From: Anaeroplasmataceae bacterium
GTDB taxonomy: Bacteria; Bacillota_I; Bacilli_A; Acholeplasmatales; Anaeroplasmataceae
DNA length: 7,398 bases
Assembly (NCBI GenBank): GCA_029050385.1
Contig: JAIDMV010000152.1
Coordinates: 1-7,398, forward strand
Reading direction: 5' to 3'
Below are positions 1 to 6,920 of this stretch, in pieces. Every line of letters starts with the position of its first letter. Position 1 is the first letter of the stretch. The notes beneath the pieces were generated by a model, which was given only the letters and a program-made list of their open reading frames with translations, did no database searches and had not been told where the DNA came from. Made by a program: the position numbers and the translations under genes.

Positions 1-1963
1 ATAAAACATTAGAAAATTGTAAGCTTTGGATTTCCTTGGGCTTGGCAGGAAATATTTCAATATATCCTTCATCATCATAAATCAGCATTTCCTTTATTGC
101 AGCGGCAATTCCAAAATTGCCATCAATTTGAAATGGAGGATGTAAATCCAAACCCACTCTAGAAGTAGAATTTTTTATAAAATTTTTAAAACATAAATAT
201 GAATTTTTGGCATCCTTTAATCTTGCATACATTGCTGTAATCCAAGCCATACTCCATCCTGTATGACCTCCACCATGCTCTAATCTGCGCTTTAGAGTTT
301 CTCTAGCTAAATCAAACTCTTCTGTTCCTGGACGAATTTGATTTGATGGATATAATCCATACAAATGAGAAATATGGCGATGCCCAGGCTCTGCTTCTTC
401 ATAATCCTCATGCCACTCTCTTAAAGTACCATATTGACTCCTTGCAAAGGGAGATAAGCATTTCAAAGCTTCTTCTAATCTTTGATTAATATCTTCATGC
501 TGATGAAGAATTTGGTTCATTAGAATTGTTTTTTGAAATACATCTCTAATAATTTCATCATCCATCACACAGCCTTTAGCTAAATGATGTTTAGAGGATT
601 GATAATAGAAACTATTTTCAGGAGATAATGAAGGGCATAGAATTAGAGAATTATTCTTATCTTTAATACTAACATTCAAAAGGAAAAGAGCAGACTCTTC
701 TAAAAGATAACCATACCTTTTTAATAAGAATATATCCTTTGTATAAGCATATGCATCAAAAATAGCTTGACTTAACCATGCGGCTCCAAGCATCCATGTG
801 GTAGCCGGAAGATAATGATCTTGTAAACCACAATCTCCATATATATCTGTATTATGATGAGCAACAAATCCATCTACATGATAGAGTTCTTGTGCCATCT
901 TTTTTCCTCTAGGATACATCGTTTCAAGCAACTTCAAAAAGGGTTCAAAACAAGGCACTAAATTAGCTGAAAATACATTCCAATAATTCATTTGCAAATT
1001 AATATTGATTGTATACTTGCTATCCCAAGAAGGGAAAATATCTTGATTCCAAAGGCCTTGCAAATTTGCAGGCAAATTCTTTCTAGAAGATGATATCATC
1101 AAATATCTAGAGAAATTATACATATAAGTCATATCCTCATCGTCACAGATAAAAGATTGTTTATGATAAAGACTCATATAATCTTTTTTAGCATTTTTAA
1201 AAATATCTTTTTTCAAACACTGTTCTAAGCATTGGTTCACATACTCCTTTGGAGCAGGATTGTATAGTGAAGTTGCCATAGCAATATGTAAGCTTATACG
1301 CTTGCCTTTAAGTCTTAAAGATGCTCCTAAGGATTTCACTTCATCAGCATAACCTCTCACACATATATGAAACTCATCACTTTGATTAAATTTGCATTCT
1401 AAATTAATTTGATTAGCTGTTGCTTCAATCCTATCTACAAGCTTATCTCGGTCTAAAGAGCATACTAGTTCTATCTCTTTTAAAGCTTCTAATTCTACAA
1501 CAATGACATCATCTGGATAGCTTGCATAATATCTTCTGACAATACTATTCTCTTTAGATTCATATTTAATAGAAACGAATCCCTCATCTAAATGAAGAGT
1601 ACGCTCATACCTGTCTATCTTTTCTTTAGGAAAGGACAATCTCATTTCCGCACCAACTGTGTAGATAGCTTCGCCTTTTGGATTTGGAAAGAGTCCTATC
1701 TGTGTTAGGTATTCTGCTTCACTATACTTTTCTTCTAATAAAAGTCTTTGAACTTCTTTGTAATTTTTATAAAAATCCTTAGTATACCTTACTCTATCTC
1801 TATTTCCTAGCCAAAAGGTATTTTCATTTAGAACAAGTTTCTCTTCAAATGGATTTCCATAAACCATAGCTCCTATATGCCCATTCCCAATAGGAAGTGT
1901 ATCAAAAAAGGCTTCCTTATTTTTCTTATTTGTATCTGCATAAAAGTCAAACACCTTTTTCAT
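1..1963 (-). CDS. GH95 family glycoside hydrolase (alpha-L-fucosidase/alpha-L-galactosidase type), C-terminus cut by window edge
   Basis: I translated this by hand; the frame is open from the ATG at 1963 to base 1, giving 654 residues of a family usually 750-800 long, so the C-terminal beta domain is missing. Family landmarks in order: PIGNGHIGAM (24-33) and LNENTFW (45-51) of the N-terminal beta domain, NLQGLWN (300-306), NINLQMNYW (320-328), SPEN (447-450), LREWHED (514-520), HRHISHLYGLYP (528-539), TGWSMAW (568-574) and PPFQIDGNFG (about 609-618). From GH95 structures, N320/N322 and D614 should form the unusual Asn-activated base system; the general acid is probably E449, with E516 the alternative, as I could not align it. 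The family inverts and releases terminal L-fucose or L-galactose from glycans. There is no signal peptide, so it should act in the cytoplasm on imported oligosaccharides. GAGGGG at 1971-1976 lies 7 nt before the ATG, supporting the start. It has its own promoter. Family assignment is firm; the exact sugar is not. Confidence 0.9.
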   Translation of the reverse strand, partial: MKKVFDFYADTNKKNKEAFFDTLPIGNGHIGAMVYGNPFEEKLVLNENTFWLGNRDRVRYTKDFYKNYKEVQRLLLEEKYSEAEYLTQIGLFPNPKGEAIYTVGAEMRLSFPKEKIDRYERTLHLDEGFVSIKYESKENSIVRRYYASYPDDVIVVELEALKEIELVCSLDRDKLVDRIEATANQINLECKFNQSDEFHICVRGYADEVKSLGASLRLKGKRISLHIAMATSLYNPAPKEYVNQCLEQCLKKDIFKNAKKDYMSLYHKQSFICDDEDMTYMYNFSRYLMISSSRKNLPANLQGLWNQDIFPSWDSKYTININLQMNYWNVFSANLVPCFEPFLKLLETMYPRGKKMAQELYHVDGFVAHHNTDIYGDCGLQDHYLPATTWMLGAAWLSQAIFDAYAYTKDIFLLKRYGYLLEESALFLLNVSIKDKNNSLILCPSLSPENSFYYQSSKHHLAKGCVMDDEIIRDVFQKTILMNQILHQHEDINQRLEEALKCLSPFARSQYGTLREWHEDYEEAEPGHRHISHLYGLYPSNQIRPGTEEFDLARETLKRRLEHGGGHTGWSMAWITAMYARLKDAKNSYLCFKNFIKNSTSRVGLDLHPPFQIDGNFGIAAAIKEMLIYDDEGYIEIFPAKPKEIQSLQFSNVL

Positions 1964-2006
1964 AGGCTCACCCCTCTTCTATTTAACCATCACCTTAAAT
2001 ATCTTT

Positions 2007-2035
2007 ATTATACAATAAATCATTTTTTTTATAAA
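2007..2035 (-). promoter_or_regulatory. Sigma-A-type promoter of the GH95 gene
   Basis: On the minus strand a perfect TATAAT (-10, 2007-2012) is preceded at a 17-nt spacing by TTTATA (2030-2035), which matches TTGACA at 4 of 6 positions. The predicted start near 2000 gives a leader of about 37 nt before the ATG at 1963. I see no clear operator in the leader. Low sequence complexity here (AT-rich) lowers certainty. Confidence 0.6.
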
Positions 2036-2057
2036 TATTTAATAATATCTTTTTGTG

Positions 2058-2066
2058 TGATAAAAT
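2058..2066 (+). promoter_or_regulatory. Possible extended -10 promoter for the four-TM protein
   Basis: TGA-TAAAAT fits the extended -10 pattern TGnTATAAT with one mismatch. At the proper distance upstream there is only a weak -35 (TTTAAT, 2038-2043, 3 of 6). Transcription would start near 2073, just at the ribosome site, so the leader would be only about 16 nt. This is plausible but weak; the true promoter could lie elsewhere in the 125-bp divergent region. Confidence 0.35.
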
Positions 2067-2088
2067 ATAGAAAAGAGGTGATATAGCT

Positions 2089-2493
2089 ATGAATCTATCT
2101 AAACATTTATATTCTATTATGACCATTGTTGGATTGGCACTAGCTTTTTTATTTAGTGTTCTATATATTTTCTATTTATATTATGGACTTTGGCAGGAAA
2201 TGGAAATTTTAGCACCTCTTGGAATCACAGCCTTTGTAAGCTTTATTACTTATTTAGGATTAGATATTTTCCTACTCATTTTATACTTGAAAAAAGGAGA
2301 AAAAAATCTCTATAATCTAGGAAGTTTTTGTTTAGTATTAGTAGCACAAATCTTGTCCTTCCCATCAATTTATGCACTATTTGATTCTATCCCCTTTGCT
2401 ACTTGGATATTCTTAGGATGCATTTATGTTCTTCTATTTGGTTTAAAAGTATTCTTTCGTATAAAAACTAAAAAAGGAAATTTATTAAATTAA
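2089..2493 (+). CDS. Small four-helix integral membrane protein, unknown function
   Basis: The product has 134 residues and I do not recognise the family. Four hydrophobic stretches are visible at about 10-32, 41-66, 76-97 and 103-124. Positive charge concentrates in the 2-3 loop (KKGEK, 68-72) and the C-terminal tail (RIKTKKG), which by the positive-inside rule puts both termini in the cytoplasm. The few polar residues inside the helices form no recognisable transporter or enzyme motif. The start is well supported: AGAGGTGAT (2074-2082) lies just upstream of the ATG. The gene stands alone, divergent from the GH95 gene and convergent with the lipoprotein gene, and ends just before a strong bidirectional hairpin. 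It could be a small stress or envelope protein, but nothing in the sequence decides this. Confidence 0.8.
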   Translation: MNLSKHLYSIMTIVGLALAFLFSVLYIFYLYYGLWQEMEILAPLGITAFVSFITYLGLDIFLLILYLKKGEKNLYNLGSFCLVLVAQILSFPSIYALFDSIPFATWIFLGCIYVLLFGLKVFFRIKTKKGNLLN

Positions 2494-2509
2494 CAAATTA
2501 TTATATATG

Positions 2510-2562
2510 AAATAAAAAGTCTTTCCATTTATCATAAAGTCTCAAGGAAAGACTTTTTATTT
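2510..2562. terminator. Bidirectional terminator between convergent genes
   Basis: A perfect 17-bp inverted repeat (2510-2526 against 2546-2562) reads AAATAAAAAGTCTTTCC and its complement around a 19-nt loop. The A-rich outer stem becomes a U-rich tail on either strand, so it can end the membrane-protein transcript (16 nt past its stop) and back up termination of the lipoprotein transcript from the other side. Confidence 0.85.
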
Positions 2563-2587
2563 GTATAAATTATTAATTATAGACTAA

Positions 2588-2615
2588 AAGGGACTATGAA
2601 AATCCAAAGTCCCTT
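2588..2615 (-). terminator. Hairpin terminator downstream of the lipoprotein gene
   Basis: An 8-bp GC-containing stem, AAGGGACT (2588-2595) with AGTCCCTT (2608-2615), encloses a 12-nt loop and begins 28 nt after the lipoprotein stop. On the minus strand it is followed by only a short U run (TTTTAG, overlapping the stem end), so it may act together with the stronger 2510-2562 hairpin. On the plus strand a T6 run (2619-2624) follows 3 nt after the stem, so it could also work that way round. Confidence 0.6.
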
Positions 2616-2643
2616 ACATTTTTTAATTATTCTTATTTACACA

Positions 2644-5600
2644 TTAATAATTTGATACAATTTCGATGGTGAAGTAGAACCTAGTATGTTTACCCAATGA
2701 AATAGTTACATCAAATGTTCTACCAATTTCAGGGAATCCTTCATGGAATTCTTCATAATTTTCAACTTCAATAACAATAATATCACTCATATAGCGCCAA
2801 TACTCTAGAGAATGCTCTGGATCATAAAAAAAGATACAATTTAAATTCATTAGCTCACCAGTTGTAGTCTCTAACCATATATATCTTAAATCCAATTTAC
2901 CATAATAAGATCCAGTTCGATAGTAAGCATAAGATTCTCCGATAAAACGAGTAAACTCAATTTCCTTTTCTACTTCATAGAAGACTTCAATATAGTCAAT
3001 ATTTAATTCACCTGTCCAATTTAAATAGTATGTTCCGGCTTGTAGTAATTCACTAGTTAAAGTACCCCAGGAATAACCCACATATTCAGTAGATGCTGGT
3101 TCAAGTGTAATGGTACCATAGGATGAATACGTATTTGTTATATTTATAGAAGTATCAATAAACGCAATAGGTGATTCATTTGTAAAATTATCCAAAAAAA
3201 CAACAATTCTACCTTTAGAAGGTAAGGTGATTTTAATATTTCTATTTTCATTAGACTCACCACTCATTGCTATACCAAACGTCTCCATAAAACTATCTCC
3301 ATCAAAAGTATATTCAATGATATCATTATTTTCTGGAATCACAGAAGAATAATCCCAACGATGAAATTCATTTATCTTTTTTATAATATCATGCCATTGT
3401 CCACATAGAATATAGCTTTGATTTGGCAATACACTAGAAAAGTCAAATTCTTGATTTGTATCTTCTTCCAACCAGACAAACCTCTCATCTGCATCTCCTA
3501 CTCGAATTCTTCTATCTATTTCTTCACCAAATGCATATGTAACTGTATCTACTGCATCATCATAGGAATATGTAATCGTTATATTAGATTCAGTTATAGC
3601 ATCAACCATAGCCTTTAATTCTTTTAATTTCTCTATAACTTCAACAACTGTTGTTAATCCATTATAATCATGTTCATGATCTATCCATACTTGATTTAAT
3701 GCATTAAGAGCATAATCTTGGTTATAATTACTCTTCTTTTGATTGATATAGTCTTCTAATTCCGTTTTGGCATAAAGAATAATATCGGCTAAACTCCAAC
3801 CAGCAAATCCTGCTAAATCTCCTATTTCATCCATTGCAGTATCTTTAATGTAGTCTACTTCATCACATGTATTTGCATTATTGATTGCAAGTATTGCATT
3901 ATCTTTAACATTTCCAATTTCAGCAATAAGTTCTGCATCTATCTCTGCAACCATGACTTCTAAAGTTGACTCTGCAAACTCTTCTACCTCAGTACAAGCT
4001 TCTTGTTTAGTTCTTGCCAAAATCTCTTCTTCAGTTTCAAGTGAATCAAACAATTCAAGATATTCAGCATAGAGTGCTTTCATTTCGGCCTTAGTATTTA
4101 AAACTGCTAAATCTTCTTCAAATGGTACAATAATGCCTTCCTCTACTTGAGACATGCTGTTACCAAAACCATTTTCCCAGCCATAGTTTCTTGCTTCATC
4201 AACTAAATATTGTCTATAGTATTCTAAAACAACCGCATCATTTTGAAGCCAACTATTTTCTCCTGTAAGTGCATCACGAACATAATTTACTTCATTTTGA
4301 ACTTGTTCAACAGACCAAGGATTTTCCAAGTTTCTAAAAGCATTTGCAAATAACTCATCAAAGCTTTCCTTATTTGCATAATAGTCATCTTCAGAGTCTT
4401 TTGTAATTGTGTAGGAATCCTTATACTGTTCTTTTAATTCTGCAAGCTCTTGAAGTGCCTCTTCCACCATAGCTTCTGCTTCAAGCTGTGAGTCACTCTT
4501 AATTTTTCTAAATGCTTCTTCTATTTCATTTAAAGCTTGTAAAACTTCTGCATTCGTAGTACAAGCTTCTATAGCAGCAACACTATCAGCATAAGTCTTT
4601 TCTAATAACTCTAACTGCTGAGTATACTCAGACTTGTCATAGTCTTCATAGTTAGCCTCTAATTGTGCTAAAGCTAATGCCTTTAATGCATCTACATTTT
4701 CAGAAACAATTCGAGCACCTAGCCAATCTAACTTGATAGAATGTGAATCAGAGTCAGCTGTCATAACCTGCACACCTGAGAAGGTAAGTGGTAAGCCCCA
4801 CTTTTCATATCCTTCTTTATCTATTGTTCCAGTAAATGTTTTTGTTTTATCCTCTTGTGATAAGGTGACTGTAATTTTACCTGTGCTTAGATCAAAGGTT
4901 GCTTCAATAACAAGGTCCTTATTCTCTACAAATATAAATCCACCACTTGTTGGTAATATAGAATCTTTATAATCCTCTTCAATTTCATCATAAACTCGAG
5001 TTTGTAAACAAATTTCTTTAGCATCATTTGTTTTTAAATTTAAAAGATATTCTGATGAGGAAAAAGGACTCATTATAGTAAATACAGACCAATTTTCTGC
5101 AACAGTTGAAGTTTGAATTACTGCCTTCACCTCAACAACACTTGCATATACAGGATTTAGTATAAGCTGAGCATAAGTTGTTTTGTCACTATTATCCACT
5201 ACATTCAAATAACCATTTTGAACAAAAACGTTATTTAATTCATCAAAATCATCATAGTCGTTAACAGTTCCAAACCATTTCCCATAAGCTTCTTCATATT
5301 GTTCAAAGGTTCCTATTACATTACTATGCAAAACATCATTGGCACCTACAAAGTCATTAGCATAAATTATATTACCTCTAGATACAAATTCCTCATAAAT
5401 AGTTATCCACCTTGCATGTAATGTTGCATCTTCTGTTATTGAAGCTCCTGCAACTGCTTTTGTTGCAAAGGTATCATCTAAATACCAGCCTTTAAAACAC
5501 CAACCAGCTACATCTTCCACTATAGGTAATTCAGTAGGTAATGACTTTACATTTGTAATTTTTGAAGGGGCAGTACCATGTCCATGCATATTATAAGATA

Positions 5601-6360
5601 CGCTATAAGTTTTTTCTGTCCACTGTGCTACAATAGTGATATTTGCAGTAATTGCTTCATCCATTGTCCATGCAGCATCGTTTGCTTTCCATCCGGCAAA
5701 TGTATATCCGTCTCTTGTTGGTTCATTAACTTCTGTTAGCTTCTGTCCCTTTACAACATCCTTTGTTGTAGGAGTTGAACCATCATTTAAGTTTATGGTT
5801 ACTGTCCAGTATTCTACTGCTGGTGTGTTTTCTGTCCACTGGGCTACAATGGTAGTATTTGCTGTAATAGCTTCGTCCATTGTCCAGTCAGTATCATTCA
5901 CCTTCCAACCAGCAAAAGTATAACCTTCTCTTATGGGGGTTTCAATACCTGTAAGTACCCCCCCCTTTTCAACTTTTTTCGTTGTTGGAGTTGAACCATC
6001 ATTTAAGTCTATGGTTACTGTCCAGTATTCTTTTGCTGGAACTGCTGTCCATTGAGCAACAATCGTAATATTTCCAGTGATAGCTGTATTCATTGTCCAG
6101 TCAGCACCATTTACTTTCCATCCAGCAAATGTATATCCTTCTCTTGTTGGTTCTGAAACTCCTGTTAGCTTCTGTCCCTTTACAACATCTTTTGTTGTAG
6201 GAGTTGAACCATCATTTAAATCAATTGTTACTTTCCAGTATTCCACTATAGGAGTATCTGGTTCCTTTTTATTTGTCTTACAACTTGTTAGTGCAGTAGC
6301 AGATACACCTAACAATGCTGATAAACAAAGAAGGGGAATTAAAAATTTTCTTTTCTTCAT
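2644..6360 (-). CDS. Large multidomain surface lipoprotein with Listeria-Bacteroides repeats and lectin-like modules
   Basis: The product has 1238 residues. A lipoprotein signal peptide (KKRK, hydrophobic core, lipobox LTSC with C27) anchors it to the outer face of the membrane. Three near-identical Listeria-Bacteroides/InlB B-type repeats follow (about 40-110, 111-182, 183-250), then a diverged fourth (251-318) with FKGW and ATLHARW. Residues about 324-555 look like a concanavalin/LamG-type beta sandwich. Residues about 556-921 are acidic and helical, with FIVAR-like A..I..A patterns. Residues about 926-989 resemble a degenerate fifth repeat (FVWLEED ... CGQW). Residues about 1012-1127 resemble the beta modules of Firmicutes pectate-lyase-like proteins (GRIVVF, QAGTYYLNW, IDYIEV). 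A last beta segment (1133-1238) resembles the 926-989 stretch. I see no catalytic motif. The likely role is binding glycans or host/matrix surfaces; this is inference. AAAGGAG (6367-6373) sits 6 nt before the ATG. The gene is monocistronic, with its own promoter, operator and terminators. Odd feature: a G8 tract in repeat 2. Confidence 0.85.
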   Translation of the reverse strand: MKKRKFLIPLLCLSALLGVSATALTSCKTNKKEPDTPIVEYWKVTIDLNDGSTPTTKDVVKGQKLTGVSEPTREGYTFAGWKVNGADWTMNTAITGNITIVAQWTAVPAKEYWTVTIDLNDGSTPTTKKVEKGGVLTGIETPIREGYTFAGWKVNDTDWTMDEAITANTTIVAQWTENTPAVEYWTVTINLNDGSTPTTKDVVKGQKLTEVNEPTRDGYTFAGWKANDAAWTMDEAITANITIVAQWTEKTYSVSYNMHGHGTAPSKITNVKSLPTELPIVEDVAGWCFKGWYLDDTFATKAVAGASITEDATLHARWITIYEEFVSRGNIIYANDFVGANDVLHSNVIGTFEQYEEAYGKWFGTVNDYDDFDELNNVFVQNGYLNVVDNSDKTTYAQLILNPVYASVVEVKAVIQTSTVAENWSVFTIMSPFSSSEYLLNLKTNDAKEICLQTRVYDEIEEDYKDSILPTSGGFIFVENKDLVIEATFDLSTGKITVTLSQEDKTKTFTGTIDKEGYEKWGLPLTFSGVQVMTADSDSHSIKLDWLGARIVSENVDALKALALAQLEANYEDYDKSEYTQQLELLEKTYADSVAAIEACTTNAEVLQALNEIEEAFRKIKSDSQLEAEAMVEEALQELAELKEQYKDSYTITKDSEDDYYANKESFDELFANAFRNLENPWSVEQVQNEVNYVRDALTGENSWLQNDAVVLEYYRQYLVDEARNYGWENGFGNSMSQVEEGIIVPFEEDLAVLNTKAEMKALYAEYLELFDSLETEEEILARTKQEACTEVEEFAESTLEVMVAEIDAELIAEIGNVKDNAILAINNANTCDEVDYIKDTAMDEIGDLAGFAGWSLADIILYAKTELEDYINQKKSNYNQDYALNALNQVWIDHEHDYNGLTTVVEVIEKLKELKAMVDAITESNITITYSYDDAVDTVTYAFGEEIDRRIRVGDADERFVWLEEDTNQEFDFSSVLPNQSYILCGQWHDIIKKINEFHRWDYSSVIPENNDIIEYTFDGDSFMETFGIAMSGESNENRNIKITLPSKGRIVVFLDNFTNESPIAFIDTSINITNTYSSYGTITLEPASTEYVGYSWGTLTSELLQAGTYYLNWTGELNIDYIEVFYEVEKEIEFTRFIGESYAYYRTGSYYGKLDLRYIWLETTTGELMNLNCIFFYDPEHSLEYWRYMSDIIVIEVENYEEFHEGFPEIGRTFDVTISLGKHTRFYFTIEIVSNY
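5407..5610 (-). repeat. Diverged fourth Listeria-Bacteroides repeat
   Basis: Residues 251-318 keep the family skeleton (beta strand YSVSYNMHG, then GWCFKGWY, then ITEDATLHARW) but have little DNA identity to the three upstream copies. The recent amplification therefore involved only the first three repeats. Confidence 0.75.
5611..6243 (-). repeat. Three tandem near-identical coding repeats, about 204-216 bp each
   Basis: Copies span 6031-6243, 5815-6030 and 5611-5814 and each starts at an EYW codon triplet. Each encodes VTI(D/N)LNDGSTPTT, then YTFAGWK and TIVAQWT, the Listeria-Bacteroides repeat signature. DNA identity is very high over the stretch encoding LNDGSTPTT. Such tandem copies can recombine to change repeat number, so the assembly may also have collapsed copies. 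Confidence 0.9.
5958..5965 (-). repeat. G8 homopolymer inside the lipoprotein reading frame
   Basis: Eight consecutive C on the plus strand read as G8 in the coding strand, spelling KGG (K132-G134) in repeat 2. It is the longest G/C run in this AT-rich window. Repeats 1 and 3 have a different, interrupted sequence (KGQK) at the same place. Confidence 0.95.
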
Positions 6361-6388
6361 TTTTTTCTCCTTTCATGTTTCAAACGTC

Positions 6389-6404
6389 ATGAAAACGTTT
6401 TAAT
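6389..6404. promoter_or_regulatory. cre-like / LacI-family operator at the lipoprotein transcription start
   Basis: ATGAAAACGTTTTAAT matches the CcpA cre consensus WTGNNARCGNWWWCAW at all but one fixed position (A in place of C near the 3' end) and contains the perfect 10-bp palindrome AAAACGTTTT (6392-6401). It lies just downstream of the predicted transcription start (about 6406), a classic repression position. A neighbouring imperfect dyad with a second ACGT (6378-6394) may add a half site. It could belong to CcpA or another LacI/GalR-family repressor. Confidence 0.55.
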
Positions 6405-6412
6405 ACATTTTA

Positions 6413-6441
6413 ATTATACACTAAAATATAAATTTTGAAAA
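6413..6441 (-). promoter_or_regulatory. Sigma-A-type promoter of the lipoprotein gene
   Basis: On the minus strand a perfect TATAAT (6413-6418) is spaced 17 nt from TTTTCA (6436-6441), a 4-of-6 match to TTGACA. The sequence further upstream (6442-6545) is AT-rich and could act as an UP element; I see no gene in it. The predicted leader is about 46 nt and includes the operator and ribosome site. Confidence 0.65.
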
Positions 6442-6549
6442 CCTTTATTATTTATGAATTTTATTTATTTTAGTTTTAAGAAGTTAAATTTGCTATTTTC
6501 TTCTATTATATAAACCATAAAAAAATTTCAATTTAACAATTCATTAAAC

Positions 6550-6578
6550 AAAAAAAGATATCAATTTTTTTTGATATC
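6550..6578 (-). terminator. Intrinsic terminator of the asnB/GerW-like unit
   Basis: An 8-bp stem, GATATCAA (6557-6564) with TTGATATC (6571-6578), around a 6-nt loop is followed on the minus strand by T7 (6550-6556). It begins 11 nt past the stop of the GerW-like gene. The stem is AT-rich, so it may be leaky. Confidence 0.75.
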
Positions 6579-6588
6579 CTTCTTATTT

Positions 6589-6918
6589 TTATATTTTTAA
6601 GCCTTTTAAAACATCATTAATATTGATGTTTGACATTAAGCTGGGGATTACATCAAAGAAATCTTCTTTAGGAGTTTTATCCTCAAACTTTAGTATTGTC
6701 ACATTTTCATTCTTTATTTGTAGGATACATACAGGTGTAATTAGTAAAGACCCACTTGATCCATCACCTGTTGTATTTTTAATATCTGTATTTACGTTAA
6801 AGAAATTCACTTTAACCTTATACACTGGAACTATGCTTAAGTTTTCTGTTAAGTCTTCCTTTTTTCCTAGCATAATTCTTTCATTTAATAATTTAGATAT
6901 TAAATCTAAGCTTTCCAA
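6589..6918 (-). CDS. Short YtfJ/GerW-like protein (TTG start)
   Basis: The product has 109 residues. The pattern of an N-terminal helix (DLISKLL), then LSIVPVYKVKVNFF (27-40), a Gly/Ser turn TGDGSSGSLLITPVCILQI (50-68), a strand NVTILKFE and a C-terminal FDVIPSLMSNI follows the YtfJ/GerW family, in which B. subtilis YtfJ (GerW) is a spore protein needed for germination. The usual Gly-rich middle is shortened here, so this is a compact member and its role need not be sporulation. The start codon is TTG (6916-6918). GGAG (6930-6933) lies 11 nt upstream inside the end of asnB, and starting later at the ATG of residue 16 would remove the conserved first helix. Only 2 nt separate it from the asnB stop, so translation is probably coupled. 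I am moderately sure of the family. Confidence 0.6.
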   Translation of the reverse strand: MESLDLISKLLNERIMLGKKEDLTENLSIVPVYKVKVNFFNVNTDIKNTTGDGSSGSLLITPVCILQIKNENVTILKFEDKTPKEDFFDVIPSLMSNININDVLKGLKI

Positions 6919-6920
6919 AT

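Noticed and set aside
1877..2086. Open frame of 69 codons on the plus strand
   Set aside because: It lies antisense to the start of the GH95 gene and the AT-rich intergenic region, has a low-complexity composition and no ribosome site.
2494..2643. Possible small RNA or riboswitch in the paired hairpins
   Set aside because: No promoter or conserved core was visible; two terminators between convergent genes explain the structure.
3418..4972. Three plus-strand open frames (3418-3618, 3881-4072, 4733-4972)
   Set aside because: All are antisense to the well-supported lipoprotein coding frame, with Ser/Ile-rich shadow compositions and no ribosome sites.
5636..6403. Two plus-strand open frames (5636-5923 and 6077-6403) with similar repeated sequences
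   Set aside because: Their similarity to each other only mirrors the tandem repeats of the lipoprotein on the other strand; neither has a convincing start site.
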